A stretch of 64,000 bases of DNA from Desulfatibacillum aliphaticivorans DSM 15576 (lineage in GTDB: Bacteria > Desulfobacterota > Desulfobacteria > Desulfobacterales > Desulfatibacillaceae): positions 1 to 64,000 of the forward strand of contig NZ_AUCT01000025.1 of assembly GCF_000429905.1 (NCBI RefSeq). Direction: 5' to 3'. Of this stretch, positions 1 to 8,016 are shown piece by piece. A program made the translations under genes and the position numbers. Each line of letters opens with the position of its first letter. Position 1 is the stretch's first letter. The notes beneath the pieces were generated by a model. It saw nothing but the letters and a program-made list of their open reading frames with translations, ran no database searches and was not told where the DNA came from.

Positions 1-186
1 ATGAGCTTGACTTTGGCGCCTTTGTCCATTTCAGCGTCACGCGCCTTAGACAAGCTCCAGCAGATCAAGGCGGGACAGGCAAAACTCCATGGGATGGCGG
101 TTCCCGTGCTGACCCGCGTGGAGGAGGAGCACAGGGCGATTTACACTCAGTTGGAAATATCCTTTCCTAAAATCAAGAGCTTATAA
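1..186 (+). CDS. Possible C-terminal fragment of an unknown protein, cut by the window edge
   Basis: An open frame runs from the first base to a TAA at 184-186. It may be the 3' end of a gene that begins before the window, because it opens exactly at the edge and no Shine-Dalgarno can be judged. The visible 61 residues are mixed helix-forming and charged, with the phrase ALDKLQQIKAGQAKLHG and no recognisable motif. No competing long frame lies on the other strand. It could also be a chance frame. Confidence 0.3.
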   Translation: MSLTLAPLSISASRALDKLQQIKAGQAKLHGMAVPVLTRVEEEHRAIYTQLEISFPKIKSL

Positions 187-212
187 GGTTTGTAGTACGA
201 AAAACCCTATTG

Positions 213-227
213 GTGTTTTTATAACAC
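213..227. promoter_or_regulatory. Candidate operator palindrome GTGTT-N5-AACAC
   Basis: The inverted repeat GTGTTTTTATAACAC lies 260 bp before the TonB receptor start, and a further GTGTTA half-site is at 258-263. Deltaproteobacterial NikR sites are known to be built from GTGTTA-type half-sites, but the spacing here differs from the form I recall. The link to nickel control is only a suggestion. Confidence 0.25.
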
Positions 228-316
228 ACTGAAAATGCTCCATATCCGTTTTTGGCGGTGTTAAAGTTCGGGGGATCGAAGTTGGACTGAATAGACTGGC
301 AAAATAATAAAAGGCG

Positions 317-368
317 GGAAGACGGCGTCCCTCGGCCAAGGTAGCCGCCGTCCTCCCTCGGACGACGG
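317..368 (+). promoter_or_regulatory. Two mutually exclusive stem-loops in the operon leader
   Basis: GACGGCG (321-327) can pair with CGCCGTC (346-352). The same 3' arm region CGTCC (349-353) can pair instead with GGACG (360-364), and CCGTC with GACGG further on. Overlapping alternative hairpins 120-170 nt before a start codon are typical of attenuators and riboswitch expression platforms. No T-run follows, so any control would probably act on translation or through Rho. Confidence 0.35.
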
Positions 369-489
369 AAGTTCCACCGTTCCTGACAGAATTTACGCAT
401 AATTGCCGGTTCCCGTCAAGGTCCGGAATGTTGGAGCCTCCGCGTCCTGTCAATTCTTATCGGAGGAGTAATATACAGGAGGCGGTATA

Positions 490-2502
490 ATGAAGAAGAA
501 GTTTGGTTTATTGGCAGGATTGATCTGCCTGGGGCTTTTATGCGCCCCGGTTTACGCCGAGGAGGAAAAGGCGGCCAAAGAAATGGACCAAATGGTGGTA
601 ACGGCCACCAAGACGGAAACGCCCTTGCGGGAAGTTGCGGCGTCCGTGGATGTTCTGGACAGAGAGGAGCTTGAACTGCGCTCCCAGCCTAATGGAGACT
701 TTATCGACCTGCTCAGAAACATTCCTGGCATGACCGTGGCTCGGGCTTATGCGCCCTTCCCGGCCACCGTGCGTATGCGCGGCGGCGTGGGCCAGACCGT
801 GATTTTGGTCAATGGCCTGCCCGTGGATTTTAAGATGAGCCAGTCCATCCCCAATGAAATCATTGACCGGGTGGAAATCGTCAGAGGGCCTACCTCGGCG
901 ATCTATGGCGCGAACGCAACCGGCGGCGTCATCAACATTATCACCAAGACGGGAAGCGAGAACCTGCGCGCTGAAATTCGCGGCGGCGGCGGAACTTCGG
1001 GCACGTACCGGACCAGCGTCATGACCGAAGGCAAGGAAGACAACGTGGGCTTTGCCTTTGCCGGACATTACGGCGGATCGGCCGGCGAAAACGTGGTCAA
1101 GAATAATAATAACCCTACCATCCACATGATCAACAAATGCAAGTACAACAAATCCGGCGCCGCGGCTTCCGGCCAGTACGATTTCGGCAGGGCGTCCTCC
1201 GTCTCTTTGTTTTACAACTACTGGTGGGGGGACTACATGCGCGGCCGCGTGTATTACGGCGGCGAGTGGGAGCGGAACTTCGCCAATGTGAAATTCAACC
1301 AGGGCTTCAACGACATGTTCGACATGCAGGTGAACCTGGCCTATCACGTGGACGATTTGCTGCATACCTATGATAAAGGCGGCACAAACTATTACACGCC
1401 TCATCAACGGCGCTACACGGACTATGAAGCCATTCCCATAGACGTCCAGTTTAACGGGCATTTTTTTGAAGGCAAAAACACCCTTGCTGTTGGGTATTTT
1501 CATAATGATACAAGCGAGGAGCAGGACTATCGGGATTGGAACACCAACCAGGAGCTGAACCTGATCCGTTACTCCACGGAAACCTGGGCCGTTTATGCTC
1601 AGGACACCTGGAAAATATTGGACAACCTGATCCTTTCCACGGGCATCCGTTACGACGATTGGAAAAACTACGATAACTACTTCGGCAACTACGTTAACAA
1701 AACCCCGGAGGAAAGAACGGAAGACAACTGGAGCCCCAGAGTCGGCCTGCGCTACAACTTCAACACAGCCACCTCCGTCTGGGCCAATTACGGGCAAGGC
1801 TTTAACACGCCTACGGCCACCCAGCTTTACGACGACCGCACAGCCGGCGGCAACCAGCGCATCCCCAACCCGAACCTTCAGCCGGAAAAAACCCATTCCT
1901 ACGAACTGGGTGCGGACCATTGGTTCGGCAATATAGCCAATGTCAAGCTGGTGGGCTTTCACACCTATACGGAAGACACGATTCTTTCCAGCTTCACTTC
2001 CGCCAACACGGTAACCAATGAAAACATAGGTAAAACCGAGTCCACGGGACTTGAACTAAACCTGGACTTTTTCATCACGCCCGAATGGAGCACCGGCGGC
2101 AACTATACTTATAATACCGCGGAAGTGGACGAAAATCCGGTGGATCGCACGCTGGAAGGCAAAATCCTGGTATACGCCCCCGAACATCAGTTCAACTGGG
2201 ACGTGACTTACAAAAAGCCCGAAGACATCACGGCTTGCCTGTCCGTTCGGTACAAAGGCGACCAGCAGGTCAATGCCACCAACACCAAGTACAACGCCGT
2301 TGACGAGCAGCTTTACATGAACAGCGCCTGGGTGGTGGATTTCAAGGCCACCAAGACGATCCTCAAGGACAAGTGGATCCTGGATAAAGCGGATTTCTCT
2401 TTCTACATTGATAATATCTTTAATGAGAAATACCGCACCATGATCTATTACGAAGATCCGGGCACAACCGTGTACAGCGAAATCGCTTTGTATTTTGACT
2501 AA
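490..2502 (+). CDS. TonB-dependent outer-membrane receptor
   Basis: A 670-residue outer-membrane gated porin that imports a scarce substrate using TonB energy. Residues 1-23 form a signal peptide ending VYA. A TonB-box-like segment DQMVVTATKTETP (33-45) follows, then the plug domain (about 48-155, with EIVRGPTSAIYGANATGGVINI-type features) and a long beta-barrel rich in aromatic strands ending in ALYFD. The start is set by AGGAGG seven bases upstream. The gene heads a same-strand series with an ABC importer: the substrate-binding protein begins within about 20 bp of this stop and in the same frame. The substrate is therefore probably shared, either nickel/cobalt chelates, a metallophore or peptides. 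The sequence alone does not settle it. Confidence 0.9.
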   Translation: MKKKFGLLAGLICLGLLCAPVYAEEEKAAKEMDQMVVTATKTETPLREVAASVDVLDREELELRSQPNGDFIDLLRNIPGMTVARAYAPFPATVRMRGGVGQTVILVNGLPVDFKMSQSIPNEIIDRVEIVRGPTSAIYGANATGGVINIITKTGSENLRAEIRGGGGTSGTYRTSVMTEGKEDNVGFAFAGHYGGSAGENVVKNNNNPTIHMINKCKYNKSGAAASGQYDFGRASSVSLFYNYWWGDYMRGRVYYGGEWERNFANVKFNQGFNDMFDMQVNLAYHVDDLLHTYDKGGTNYYTPHQRRYTDYEAIPIDVQFNGHFFEGKNTLAVGYFHNDTSEEQDYRDWNTNQELNLIRYSTETWAVYAQDTWKILDNLILSTGIRYDDWKNYDNYFGNYVNKTPEERTEDNWSPRVGLRYNFNTATSVWANYGQGFNTPTATQLYDDRTAGGNQRIPNPNLQPEKTHSYELGADHWFGNIANVKLVGFHTYTEDTILSSFTSANTVTNENIGKTESTGLELNLDFFITPEWSTGGNYTYNTAEVDENPVDRTLEGKILVYAPEHQFNWDVTYKKPEDITACLSVRYKGDQQVNATNTKYNAVDEQLYMNSAWVVDFKATKTILKDKWILDKADFSFYIDNIFNEKYRTMIYYEDPGTTVYSEIALYFD

Positions 2503-2517
2503 ACCCAAGGTCTGTTT

Positions 2518-4161
2518 ATAAAAAAGGCATTCAAGCCTATAACGATATTCATCGGCCTTCTCCTGGTTTTGGCCTGCCTGTTTACGGCCTGCCAAAACCA
2601 GGAGAAGGCCTCCGAGGCCGGGGAGTTGGTTTTTCGCATTGGTTCCCCCATGACAGTCCGAAGAGTCAACTCCCTGGCCGATTACGGGTACAGCACGCTT
2701 GCCATGCTCATGACCCACGACACCCTGGTGCGCTTTGACGAAAACCTGCGCCCCATCCCTCAACTGGCCAGCAAATGGCGATCCAACGAAAACGCCACGG
2801 AGTGGGTCTTCACCATTACGGACAAAGCCAAATGGCATGACGGCGTTCCCGTAACTCCGGAAGACATTGTTTTTACATTTAATTATTTGGCGGATGCCAA
2901 GGTTGCAGGATACTCATGGGTTAAACAATTCATTGATGAAATGGTCATTGACGGGCAGGATGTTATTTTTCGCCTGAACAAGCCCTACAGCCGGTTTTTA
3001 AGCCAGGGCGGGTACATCGTCCGCATTCTGCCCAAGCATGTCTGGGAATGGATTTCCGACCCGGAAAGAGCTGAAGACGACAAATTGTCAATAGGTTGCG
3101 GGCCGTTTTTATTCCAATCCTTTAACATGCAATCCAATCAGGTGACATTCGTTAAAAATCCCGATTATTATCTGGGCGCGCCTCTTGTAGACAAGGTGGT
3201 GTACACCTTTTATAAAAACCAGGACGTCCTGACCATGGCCCTGGCCAATGGAGAAGTGGACGCATTTTACAAATACGCCTCCGGGTATCCGCCGGGAAAA
3301 GCTGTGCGCCTGAAAAACCAGGAAGGGATAACGGTTGCCAAAGCTCCTTCCCTGGGAGTTCCGGCGGCTATGGGGTTCAATCCCCACGTAGCCCTGACAG
3401 CCGATCTGCGGGTTCGCAAGGCCATTACGTTGGCCATCAATTACAAACGCATCGGCGACAGCGTGGCCGTGGGGGAGGCCCAGGTTCCCGGGCCGGGATT
3501 TGTGCCAGCGTCTTTTCCCTGTTTCGCCCACATGCCCGCGTTTCATACGGATATCGACCAAAGCAAGGCACTGCTGGCGGAAGCCGGGCTGATTGACCAT
3601 GACGGAGACGGCATTCTGGAAACCCCGGAGGGCGAGCCGGTTTGCCTGAAGCTCATCGCCCGGTCCGACCTGTTCGGCGACAAACAGGCGACCAAGCTGC
3701 TCATCCATGATCTGGCTCAGGTAGGAATCGCAGTGGAGGTGATGTCGGCGGATCTTTCCACCTGGATGGCCAAAATCAATAAAGATGACTACCACCTGAT
3801 CCTGTTTCGGGCCACGCCGTGGGGGATGCTCATGGGACCGGGATACGGAACCGGCTATTTTGACTCCCGCACCAAGGGGAGCGGCCGCCTGTCCAGCCTG
3901 GATAGTCCGGCTTTTCACGCCTTGTGCGACAAAATCCTGGCCACCACCGACCCGGATAGGTTGAAAGAGTTGTATACGGGCGTCCAGGAGCAATACGCCT
4001 CCCAACTGCCGGCCATCGCCCTGTATTGGACCAATAACCTGTACCCCTATTCCGATAAATGGGAAGGCCTGGTGGTTAACCAGATTGAGGGAGGCCTTGC
4101 CAATCGCCTGACCTGGAAAAGCCTGCGGAAAAAAGCAGGCGCCGGGGAGGCCGGATCGTGA
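2518..4161 (+). CDS. ABC transporter substrate-binding lipoprotein, nickel/peptide (SBP_bac_5) family
   Basis: An extracytoplasmic solute-binding protein of the NikA/DppA/OppA family, about 547 residues. The family core is clear: the YGYSTLAMLMTHDTLVRFD start, WVFTITDKAKWHDG and TPEDIVFTFNYL. A lipoprotein signal with lipobox LFTAC (Cys about 25) requires translation to begin upstream of the TTG at 2569, which would leave only MACLFTAC. Between that TTG and the receptor stop (2500-2502, same frame) there is no ATG, GTG or TTG. The most plausible initiators are the ATA at 2518, seven bases after an AAGG box, or the CTG at 2512. The start chosen here is the ATA, an inference. The stop overlaps the GTG of the next gene. 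Confidence 0.85.
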   Translation: MKKAFKPITIFIGLLLVLACLFTACQNQEKASEAGELVFRIGSPMTVRRVNSLADYGYSTLAMLMTHDTLVRFDENLRPIPQLASKWRSNENATEWVFTITDKAKWHDGVPVTPEDIVFTFNYLADAKVAGYSWVKQFIDEMVIDGQDVIFRLNKPYSRFLSQGGYIVRILPKHVWEWISDPERAEDDKLSIGCGPFLFQSFNMQSNQVTFVKNPDYYLGAPLVDKVVYTFYKNQDVLTMALANGEVDAFYKYASGYPPGKAVRLKNQEGITVAKAPSLGVPAAMGFNPHVALTADLRVRKAITLAINYKRIGDSVAVGEAQVPGPGFVPASFPCFAHMPAFHTDIDQSKALLAEAGLIDHDGDGILETPEGEPVCLKLIARSDLFGDKQATKLLIHDLAQVGIAVEVMSADLSTWMAKINKDDYHLILFRATPWGMLMGPGYGTGYFDSRTKGSGRLSSLDSPAFHALCDKILATTDPDRLKELYTGVQEQYASQLPAIALYWTNNLYPYSDKWEGLVVNQIEGGLANRLTWKSLRKKAGAGEAGS

Positions 4162-5141
4162 GGCGGTTTTCCGGGCTTGCGCGCTACGCCGTTGTCTTAT
4201 TGGTGATTGTGAGCGCGCAGTTTTTCCTGTTTCGGGCCATGCCGGGAGATCCCCTGATACACGTTTTGGGCGAAGAGGGCTATCTTCTGGCATCCATGAA
4301 TCCCGAAGAAATGGCCCGGCTGCGTGTGGAATACGGCCTGGACAAGCCCCTGCCTCTCCAGTTCGCCTCCTATTTATGGGAGACGGTGCATGGCCGCCTG
4401 GGATGGTCCTCCACCTGGAACATGCCGGTTTTTAAAATAATTATGGATCGTCTCCCCTGGACGCTTCTTTTGATGTTTCCATCCATCATGCTGTCTGTTT
4501 TCTTTTCCGCCCTCTTGGGAACCTGGGCGGGATGGACAAACGATTCCCTGCCCCAAAAATGGGTTTCCGGGTTTTTCTTGCTCCTTTACTCCTTTCCGGG
4601 ATATTGCCTGGCGCTGCTCTTGGTGGCCGCGCTTGGATTCGGGTGTGCAATTTTTCCTACAGGAGGCATGGTCCCGTTAGGAAACCCGGGGCAGGGATTT
4701 TCGTTGCTGGATGCAGCCAGGCACATGGCCTTACCCGTCCTTTCCCTGGCCTTAAGCGGAACGGCGTACAAATTTTTGGTCATGAAAAGCGCGGTCATGG
4801 ACATTACGGATCAGGAATACGTTTTGACCGCCGTGGCCAAAGGCTTGTCTCCGTTTCGGGTTGCGGTTTTTCACGTTTTTCCCAACGCCCTGCCCCAATT
4901 GATTCATTTGGCGGCCATGAGCCTGGGACATATGGTTTCAGGCGCCCTGCTGATCGAGGTGGTTTTCTCGTGGAACGGCATGGGCGTGTTGATGCACGAG
5001 GCGGTCATGACCAGGGATTACCCCTTGCTCATGGGATCGTTTTTGGTGCTGACCTTTTGCGTGATGCTGGCAAACGCCCTGGCCGATCTGCTGCACAAAG
5101 CCGTGGACCCCAGGGTAAGGGACGGCGCGTATGGGGCTTGA
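4158..5141 (+). CDS. ABC transporter permease, DppB/NikB type
   Basis: A 327-residue inner-membrane permease of the nickel/peptide importer. It has an N-terminal membrane segment (about 10-26), the FFLFRAMPGDPL motif typical of DppB/NikB, several further membrane helices, and the conserved binding-protein-dependent transport loop around YVLTAVAKGLSPFRVAVFHVFPNALP, which contacts the ATPase. The GTG start overlaps the TGA of the binding-protein gene by four bases, indicating translational coupling. Its own TGA overlaps the start of the next gene by 11 bases. It works with the fused permease-ATPase and the second ATPase downstream. Confidence 0.9.
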   Translation: MRRFSGLARYAVVLLVIVSAQFFLFRAMPGDPLIHVLGEEGYLLASMNPEEMARLRVEYGLDKPLPLQFASYLWETVHGRLGWSSTWNMPVFKIIMDRLPWTLLLMFPSIMLSVFFSALLGTWAGWTNDSLPQKWVSGFFLLLYSFPGYCLALLLVAALGFGCAIFPTGGMVPLGNPGQGFSLLDAARHMALPVLSLALSGTAYKFLVMKSAVMDITDQEYVLTAVAKGLSPFRVAVFHVFPNALPQLIHLAAMSLGHMVSGALLIEVVFSWNGMGVLMHEAVMTRDYPLLMGSFLVLTFCVMLANALADLLHKAVDPRVRDGAYGA

Positions 5142-6936
5142 TCAAAAAAAAGCGCGCCTGTTGATGCTGGCTGTTTCGGCTGTGACGCTCCTGGCGATTT
5201 TCGCCCCTTCCCTCATCGCGCCCCAAAGCATGAATGAATTGGGCAGCCCCTATCTGCCGCCCGGCCCCGGGCACGTGCTGGGGACCAACGACATTGGGCA
5301 GGATCTCCTGTCCGAACTGGTTTTCGGCGCACGGGCTTCGCTGCTGGTGGGCCTGCTTTCCGCGCTGATCGCCACGGCCGCCGGGGCTTTGGCGGGCGCC
5401 CTGGCCGGATATTTTCGCGGCAGGACCGACGCTTTGCTCATGGGCCTTACGGACATGTTTCTGGCCATTCCAGGCTTGCCTCTGATTATCATCCTGGCGG
5501 CCTTTCTGGGGCCGGGCATGGGCAACATCGTATTTGTCATATCCCTTTTATCCTGGGCGCCCACCGCCCGGATCATCCGCTCTAAAGTCCTAAACCTGCG
5601 GGAGCAGGAATTCATCCTGAATGCAAGATGCCTGGGCGCCGGGCATATGTATCTTATATTTCGGCACATTCTCCCCAACACGGGAGACCTCATCCTGGCT
5701 AAGGCGATCCTGGCCGCTGCAGCCGGGATGATGGCCGAGGCCGGACTCAGTTTTTTAGGCTTGGGAGACCCGGTCAGCAAGAGCTGGGGCGGGATGATTC
5801 ACGACGCCTTTTCCTGCGGCGCCCTGACCAATGGAGCGTATTGGTGGTATTTGCCTCCCATTTTTTGCCTGAGCCTGTTTGTGTTGGCCTTTTCCGTGAT
5901 TTCCAACGCCTTTCTACAGGCCAATCAAAGCCCGGCCATGTCCGCCGGAAATTATTACGGACGCAATCCTTCCAATGCGAAAGAGGCGGCTTGCAACGCC
6001 TCCCCTGCCCCGGCGCTGTTGGAGTTTAAAAACCACAGCGTGTCCTTTCCGCAACGGGGAGGCGAAATCGTGCAGGCGATCCAAGGGCTTGACCTGACGG
6101 TTCAAGCAAACGAAAAAATTGCGGTCCTGGGGCTTTCGGGCAGCGGTAAAAGCCTGCTCTTGCTCTCCATAATTGGAGTGAGCCTGCCCAAAGGAAATTA
6201 TTCCGGCCGGGTGCTGGCCTGCGGTGAGGATGTGGTGGGCAAGACTCAGGAAGAGCTATGCCGTTTGCGCCGCAATTTTGCGGCATATACGCCCCAGGGG
6301 ACCGGCAATGGATTGAACCCCGTCATGAAGATCGAACGGCAAATCATGGAGTGCATTCCGGGAGAAAATGATAAAAACGGTCAAGCGGTTGTGGAGCTAC
6401 TCGCCATGGCCGGGCTTGACGACCCGGAACGGACCGCCCCCAATTATCCCCATCGCCTTTCCGGCGGGATGAAGGAAAAAGTCCTGGCCGCCATGGCGTT
6501 GGCCAGCCCCGCAAAGCTCATCCTGGCTGACGAGCCCACCAAGGCCTTGGACCCGGATTCGTGCAAGGCGGTCACCAAGGCCTTTGCATCCTTGAAAGAC
6601 CGGGCCATGATCGCCGTAACCCACGATCTGGACTTCGCCCGAACCATAGCCACCCGGGTGTTGGTTTTGCACCAGGGCCGCATTGTGGAAGACGCGCCTG
6701 CATCGCAATTTTTCGAAAATGCGCTGCATCCTTTTTCCCTGGCTTTGCTCCGGGCTGTGGCCATGGAGGGTTGGAAGCCGGAGGGGGTTGACAAAGCGTC
6801 CGGCATGGAAGCCCAAATGCAAGAGGCTTGTTCATTTATCCGGGAATGCCCTTTTGCCTGGGAAAAATGCCGTAACCGCCCTCCCCTGTTTTTCCAGGGC
6901 GATCAAAAAATCAGGTGTTGGCGCTATGCTGCTTAA
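5131..6936 (+). CDS. Fused ABC permease (DppC/NikC) and ATPase (DppD/NikD)
   Basis: A 601-residue protein joining two normally separate subunits. Residues 1 to about 265 are a DppC/NikC-type permease with an N-terminal helix, GTNDIGQDLLSELVFGAR, and the EAA-type loop LNLREQEFILNARCLGAG. After a short linker, residues about 285-601 are an ATPase with Walker A GLSGSGKS, signature LSGGMKEKV, Walker B LILADEPT and a switch histidine in AVTHD. The C-terminus carries the Cys-containing oligopeptide-transporter tail (CSFIRECPFAWEKCRNRPP). Start and stop overlap both neighbours. No frameshift or internal stop is seen, so the fusion looks genuine. Residues about 265-285 are the join. Confidence 0.88.
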   Translation: MGLDQKKARLLMLAVSAVTLLAIFAPSLIAPQSMNELGSPYLPPGPGHVLGTNDIGQDLLSELVFGARASLLVGLLSALIATAAGALAGALAGYFRGRTDALLMGLTDMFLAIPGLPLIIILAAFLGPGMGNIVFVISLLSWAPTARIIRSKVLNLREQEFILNARCLGAGHMYLIFRHILPNTGDLILAKAILAAAAGMMAEAGLSFLGLGDPVSKSWGGMIHDAFSCGALTNGAYWWYLPPIFCLSLFVLAFSVISNAFLQANQSPAMSAGNYYGRNPSNAKEAACNASPAPALLEFKNHSVSFPQRGGEIVQAIQGLDLTVQANEKIAVLGLSGSGKSLLLLSIIGVSLPKGNYSGRVLACGEDVVGKTQEELCRLRRNFAAYTPQGTGNGLNPVMKIERQIMECIPGENDKNGQAVVELLAMAGLDDPERTAPNYPHRLSGGMKEKVLAAMALASPAKLILADEPTKALDPDSCKAVTKAFASLKDRAMIAVTHDLDFARTIATRVLVLHQGRIVEDAPASQFFENALHPFSLALLRAVAMEGWKPEGVDKASGMEAQMQEACSFIRECPFAWEKCRNRPPLFFQGDQKIRCWRYAA

Positions 6937-7609
6937 ATCAAGGGACATTAAAAAGACGTATCCGGTTCCGGGAAAAGCCCGCAAAAAAGTGGTGCAGGCC
7001 CTGGGCGATCTGGAAATCCAACAAGGCGCCCGCATCGGCCTTATGGGCGTCAGCGGCGTGGGCAAGACCACCCTGGGGCTGATTCTGGCGGGATTGGTCC
7101 GGCCTGACTCCGGCCGGGTGCTGTTTCACGAAAAGCCTATACACAGGCTGAGAGGCGCCCAGTGGAAGAATATGCGGAAATGCATCCAGATGGTTTTTCA
7201 GCATCCTGAGTCGGCCTTTGACCCGCGCTGGAAAATGCGGAAAAGTCTGGAAGAGCCTTATAGAATCCACGGCTTGCCCATTGAAAAAGGCGGTCTGGAA
7301 TCCGTATTGGAGGAAATGGGGCTTCCCAAGGGCGTTCTGGACCGCTACCCCTCCCAGCTTTCGGGCGGGGAGCTCCAACGGGCCGCCCTGGCCCGGGCCT
7401 TATGCCTTAAGCCGGATTTGGCGGTTTTGGACGAGCCCACCAGCATGCTGGACCCCCTCACCCAATCAAGAATCCTGGCCGTGATTCAAAAAAGCCTGAA
7501 AAGGCGCAACACAGCCTGCCTGTTCATCACCCACAACCTGCATGTGGCCAAGGCGGTCTGCTCCCAATGCTATGTTTTGGAAGAGGGCCGGCTGGAGAAC
7601 CTGTTTTAA
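6926..7609 (+). CDS. ABC transporter ATPase, DppF/NikE type
   Basis: A 227-residue ATP-binding subunit. Walker A GVSGVGKTT, Q-loop in MVFQHPESAFDPR, signature LSGGELQRAALARAL, Walker B LAVLDEPTSMLD and switch His in FITHNLH are all present. I chose the ATG at 6926 (MLLKSRDIKKTYPVPG) because it starts the ATPase fold and overlaps the fused gene's TAA by 11 bases. A longer frame upstream has no homology-like content. It is shorter than usual because it lacks the C-terminal oligopeptide-transport extension, which the partner ATPase domain has. It completes a TonB receptor, binding protein, two permease domains and two ATPase domains. Confidence 0.9.
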   Translation: MLLKSRDIKKTYPVPGKARKKVVQALGDLEIQQGARIGLMGVSGVGKTTLGLILAGLVRPDSGRVLFHEKPIHRLRGAQWKNMRKCIQMVFQHPESAFDPRWKMRKSLEEPYRIHGLPIEKGGLESVLEEMGLPKGVLDRYPSQLSGGELQRAALARALCLKPDLAVLDEPTSMLDPLTQSRILAVIQKSLKRRNTACLFITHNLHVAKAVCSQCYVLEEGRLENLF

Positions 7610-7733
7610 CGTGGGTTCTTGACTTTGAGATTCACCGCTCATATCCAAACCAATTAACTATCTGATTTAATTATGATAGATAGTGCGAACTCAGGCCATT
7701 ATAAAGACGCCCTATACCTTGCCGTTCGAGAAT

Positions 7734-7781
7734 GGGTAGCCCGGGCAGCGTTGTTTGCTGCCCGGGTGCGCCAGCACATGT
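7734..7781 (-). repeat. Dispersed palindromic element, copy 1 (inverted)
   Basis: Hairpin CCCGGGCAGC / GCTGCCCGGG with flanks TGCGCCAGCACATGT. Its reverse complement matches the copies at 55014 and 55452 along the flanks (ACATGTGCTG-GCGCACCC...GGCTACCC) even though the stem bases have changed together. Compensated stem changes imply that the hairpin structure is under selection or is mobilised as a structure. Confidence 0.75.
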
Positions 7782-7906
7782 GGTTTTAAGACAGCCTTTG
7801 CAAAGGATGAGTTGTGCGACTTCTTAATTGGGCGCTATCAATAGTTCTTAGAGGGCTTTGATCTCCATAGGATAAAAGGATGTTTGTCTTGTAAAAACAT
7901 ATCCTT

Positions 7907-7943
7907 CGGACCCTGGCAGGATACTGCTCTGCCAGGGCTGCCC
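7907..7943 (+). repeat. Dispersed palindromic element, copy 2
   Basis: CCCTGGCAG-gatactg-CTCTGCCAGGG hairpin followed by CTGCCC. Same family as the copies at 33852, 33975, 35441, 55014 and 55452. Confidence 0.75.
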
Positions 7944-8016
7944 AATTATGATGCTATTTCGGTTATTTTAGACGTTGAAAGGGGAAAGCAAATCCCTTGT
8001 CCCATTTACTCACCGC

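Larger units (their letters stand above)
187..489. other. 303-bp leader region of the TonB/ABC operon
   Basis: No gene is evident. The stretch holds a short palindrome (213-227) and a GC-rich pair of alternative stem-loops (317-368), both listed separately. It ends in the strong ribosome-binding site AGGAGGCGGTATA before the ATG at 490. Promoter and metal- or vitamin-responsive control of the transporter operon most likely sit here. I could not match it confidently to a cobalamin or NiCo riboswitch. Confidence 0.5.
7610..8016. other. 407-bp intergenic region between convergent genes, carrying two palindromic repeats
   Basis: No gene is supported. Two copies of the dispersed roughly 45-bp palindromic element lie here in opposite orientation (7734-7781 and 7907-7943). 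Since the flanking genes converge, the hairpins could act as transcription stops for both. Confidence 0.5.

Noticed and set aside
300..480. Cobalamin riboswitch upstream of the TonB receptor
   Set aside because: The expected conserved B12-box and GCCACTG-type segments were not found; only generic alternative stems remain.
851..1000. Assigning the operon firmly to nickel (nikABCDE)
   Set aside because: The binding protein and ATPases fit the whole nickel/peptide/opine family. No metal-specific residues could be judged by eye, so no nik symbols were given.
538..1962. A 474-codon open frame on the minus strand opposite the TonB receptor
   Set aside because: Its translation is low-complexity with no motif or ribosome site, and it is explained as the shadow of a GC-rich real gene.
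3109..4293. A 394-codon minus-strand frame opposite the substrate-binding protein and permease
   Set aside because: No domain content; it spans two genes with clear family motifs on the other strand.
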